A DNA stretch of 64,000 nt, taken from the NCBI GenBank assembly GCA_030386875.1, contig CM059560.1, forward strand, positions 44,434,757 through 44,498,756, read 5' to 3'. The notes beneath the pieces are model-generated. The model did no database searches and had not been told where the DNA came from. It saw only the letters and a list, made by a program, of their open reading frames with translations. How positions within the stretch are numbered: the first letter of the stretch is position 1; each line of letters begins with the position of its first letter. The stretch comes from Morinoia aosen. Lineage: Eukaryota > Arthropoda > Malacostraca > Amphipoda > Talitridae. Shown piece by piece: positions 61,545 through 64,000 of the stretch. The translations under genes were made by a program, and so were the position numbers.

Positions 61545-62934
61545 TGTACGCTGTAGAGATACCTCGTGTACTCCTTTGTACGTTCTAGAAATATTTCCTG
61601 TACTCCTTTGTGCGCTGTAGAGATACCTTCTGTACTCCTTTGTGCGCTGTAGAGATACCTTCTGTACTCCTTTGTGCGCTGTAGAGATACCTTCTGTACT
61701 CCTTTGTACGTTCTAGAGATATTTCCTGTACTCCTTTGTGCGCTGTAGAGATACCTTCTGTACTCCTTTGTGCGCTGTAGAGATACCTTCTGTACTCCTT
61801 TGTGCGCTGTAGAGATACCTTCTGTACTCCTTTGTACGCTGTAGAGATACCTTCTGTACTCCTTTGTGCGCTGTAGAGATACCTTCTGTACTCCTTTGTA
61901 CGCTGTAGAGATACCTCGTGCACTCCTTTGTACGTTCTAGAGATATTTCCTGTACTCTTTTGTGCGCTGTAGAGATACCTTCTGTACTCCGTTGTGCGCT
62001 GTAGAGATACCTTCTGTACTCCTTTGTGCGCTGTAGAGATACCTTCTGTACTCCTTTGTGCGCTGTAGAGATACCTTCTGTACTCCTTTGTGCGCTGTAG
62101 AGATACCTTCTGTACTCCTTTGTACGCTGTAGAGATACCTCGTGTACTCCTTTGTACGTTCTAGAGATATTTCCTGTACTCCTTTGTGCGCTGTAGAGAT
62201 ACCTTCTGTACTCCTTTGTGCGCTGTAGAGATACCTTCTGTACTCCTTTGTGCGCTGTAGAGATACCTTCTGTACTCCTTTGTGCGCTGTAGAGATACCT
62301 TCTGTACTCCTTTGTGCGCTGTAGAGATACCTTCTGTACTCCTTTGTACGTTCTAGAGATATTTCCTGTACTCCTTTGTGCGCTGTAGAGATACCTTCTG
62401 TACTCCTTTGTACGCTGAAGAGATACCTCGTGTACTCCTTTGTACGTTCTAGAGATATTTCCTGTACTCCTTTGTGCGCTGTAGAGATACCTTCTGTACT
62501 CCTTTGTGCGCTGAAGAGATACCTTCTGTACTCCTTTGTGCGCTGTAGAGATACCTCGTGTACTCCTTTGTACGCTGTAGAGATACCTTCTGTACTCCTT
62601 TGTACGCTGTAGAGATACCTCGTGTACTCCTTTGTGCGCTGTAGAGATACCTTCTGTACTCCTTTGTACGCTGTAGAGATACCTCGTGTATTTCTTTGTA
62701 CGTTCTAGAGATATTTCCTGTACTCCTTTGTGCGCTGTAGAGATACCTTCTGTACTCCTTTTTGCGCTGTAGAGATACCTTCTGTACTCCTTTGTGCGCT
62801 GTAGAGATACCTTCTGAACTCCTTTGTGCGCTGTAGAGATACCTTCTGTACTTCTTTGTGCGCTGTAGAGATACCTTCTGTACTCCTTTGTACACTGTAG
62901 AGATACCTCGTGTACTCCTTTGTACGTTCTAGAG
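61545..62934. repeat. Satellite segment between local repeats
   Basis: Ordinary alpha, beta and gamma monomers with CTGAAG variants near 62417 and 62514 and a TATTTC core change near 62690. I found no large internal duplication and no non-satellite DNA here. Confidence 0.6.
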
Positions 62935-63412
62935 ATATTTCCTGTACTTCTTTGTGCGCTGTAGAGATACCTTCTGTACTCCTTTGTGCGCTGTAGAGAT
63001 ACCTTCTGTACCCCTTTGTGCGCTGTAGAGATACCTTCTGTACTCCTTTGTACGCTGTAGAGATACCTTCTCTACTCCTTTGTGCGCTGTAGAGATACCT
63101 TCTGTACTCCTTTGTACGCTGTAGAGATACCTTCTGTACTCCTTTGTGCGCTGTAGAGATACCTTCTGTACTCCTTTGTACGCTGTAGAGATACCTCGTG
63201 TACTTCTTTGTACGTTCTAGAGATATTTCCTGTACTCCTTTGTGCGCTGTAGAGATACCTTCTGTACTCCTTTGTGCGCTGTAGAGATACCTTCTGTACC
63301 CCTTTGTGCGCTGTAGAGATACCTTCTGTACTCCTTTGTACGCTGTAGAGATACCTTCTCTACTCCTTTGTGCGCTGTAGAGATACCTTCTGTACTCCTT
63401 TGTACGCTGTAG
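62935..63412. repeat. Nine-monomer (288-bp) local repeat
   Basis: TGTACCCCTTTG (63009/63297) and CCTTCTCTACTCC (63069/63357) recur together at 288 bp, each pair following a gamma. The second turn is shorter and ends near 63412. Confidence 0.85.
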
Positions 63413-64000
63413 AGATACCTCGTGTACTCCTTTGTACGTTCTAGAGATATTTCCTGTACTCCTTTGTGCGCTGTAGAGATACCTTCTGTACTCCTTTGTG
63501 CGCTGTAGAGATACCTTCTGTACTCCTTTGTGCGCCGTAGAGATACCTTCTGTACTCCTTTGTGCGCTGTAGAGATACCTTCTGTACTCCTTTGTGCGCT
63601 GTAGAGATACCTCGTGTACTCCTTTGTACGCTGTAGAGATACCTTCTGTACTCCTTTGTACGCTGTAGAGATACCTCGTGTACTCCTTTGTGCGCTGTAG
63701 AGATACCTTCTGTACTACTTTGTACGCTGTAGAGATACCTCGTGTACTCCTTTGTACGTTCTAGAGATATTTCCTGTACTCCTTTGTGCGCTGTAGAGAT
63801 ACCTTTTGTACTCCTTTGTGCGCTGTAGAGATACCTTCTGTACTCCTTTGTGCGCTGTAGAGATACCTTCTGTACTCCTTTGTGCGCTGTAGAGATACCT
63901 TCTGAACTCCTTTGTGCGCTGTAGAGATACCTTCTGTACTCCTTTGTGCGCTGTAGAGATACCTTCTGTACTCCTTTGTGCGCTGTAGAGACACCTTCTG
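63413..64000. repeat. Right-end satellite segment
   Basis: Ordinary monomers run to the window edge, including GCGCCGTAG near 63533 and GAGACACC at the very end (63989). The array evidently continues beyond the window, since the last monomer is cut. Confidence 0.7.

Larger units (their letters stand above)
1..64000. repeat. 32-bp satellite array filling the window
   Basis: Every line of the window is the same 32-bp monomer with scattered substitutions. The monomer has a core TGTACTCCTTTG, a 10-bp middle (TGCGCTGTAG, TACGCTGTAG or TACGTTCTAG) and a 10-bp tail (AGATACCTTC, AGATACCTCG or AGATATTTCC). The commonest form has 5 A, 7 G, 8 C and 12 T on the plus strand (47% GC, with strong T-over-A skew) and one CpG. 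Counting phase from base 1, the last monomer start at 63989 is 12 bp earlier than strict 32-bp spacing predicts, which matches the eight small deletions found. No stretch over 40 bp departs from the pattern, so there is no room for a gene or inserted element. The length class is minisatellite-like, but the array is satellite-sized. The family name is not recognisable from sequence alone. Confidence 0.98.

Noticed and set aside
1-64000. CRISPR array
   Set aside because: The repeat length (32 bp) is in the CRISPR range, but the repeats are contiguous with no unique spacers, vary in sequence, and have no cas genes or leader.
1-64000. Repeat region of one giant protein-coding gene (minus strand)
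   Set aside because: The monomer length is not a multiple of three, 1- and 2-bp deletions are present, and gamma monomers place stops in every frame many times. No continuous frame longer than about 2 kb exists.
1-64000. Telomeric repeat, CENP-B box, tRNA, rRNA or transposon remnants
   Set aside because: No TTAGGG-type repeat, no match to the CENP-B box pattern (TTCG....A..CGGG), no clover-leaf or rRNA-like sequence and no terminal inverted repeats or target-site duplications were seen. Every base fits the satellite monomer.

Overview
The whole 64,000-base window is one uninterrupted tandem satellite array of a 32-bp monomer. I see no single-copy sequence, gene, RNA gene, transposon or CRISPR array anywhere in it. 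An array of this size with nested higher-order repeats points to a eukaryotic chromosome (centromeric, pericentromeric, subtelomeric or other heterochromatin). Nothing in the window identifies the species or chromosomal position, and no telomeric repeat or flanking unique DNA is present.

Read from a constant core (TGTACTCCTTTG), each monomer has a variable middle and a variable tail, and three main types appear. Alpha is TGCGCTGTAG + AGATACCTTC, beta is TACGCTGTAG + AGATACCTCG, and gamma is TACGTTCTAG + AGATATTTCC. Hybrids occur. The usual arrangement is a run of alphas, then beta, then gamma, and this cassette repeats with a variable number of alphas. The phase can be followed from base 1 to the end: the window is 2,000 monomer slots minus exactly 12 bp, and all 12 are explained by eight small deletions (about five independent events).

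Layout. 1-4.5 kb: two copies of an 82-monomer (2,624 bp) segment. 4.2-19.3 kb: two adjacent copies of a 7,548-bp segment, each containing an internal 2.6-kb duplication. 19.0-31.5 kb: two adjacent copies of a 6.24-kb segment, each containing a 1,056-bp duplication. 30.1-34.6 kb: two copies of a 2.27-2.34-kb segment. 34.9-36.6 kb: a block that resembles the first 9 kb. 36.95-41.5 kb: two adjacent 2,272-bp (71-monomer) copies and a diverged third copy to about 44.3 kb. 44-59 kb: a mosaic of 2.75/2.9-kb tandem copies and dispersed copies of shorter blocks. 59-64 kb: short local higher-order repeats of 21, 16 and 9 monomers.

Long open frames are common on the minus strand because the monomer has no stop codon on that strand, and because 32 is not a multiple of 3 a frame reads as a 32-residue peptide repeat. 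They end at the TAG carried by gamma monomers and often begin only at TTG or similar codons. I regard them as by-products of the satellite and annotate no CDS. The interest of the window lies in its evolutionary structure: strict length conservation, cassette-sized gains and losses, and nested duplications.
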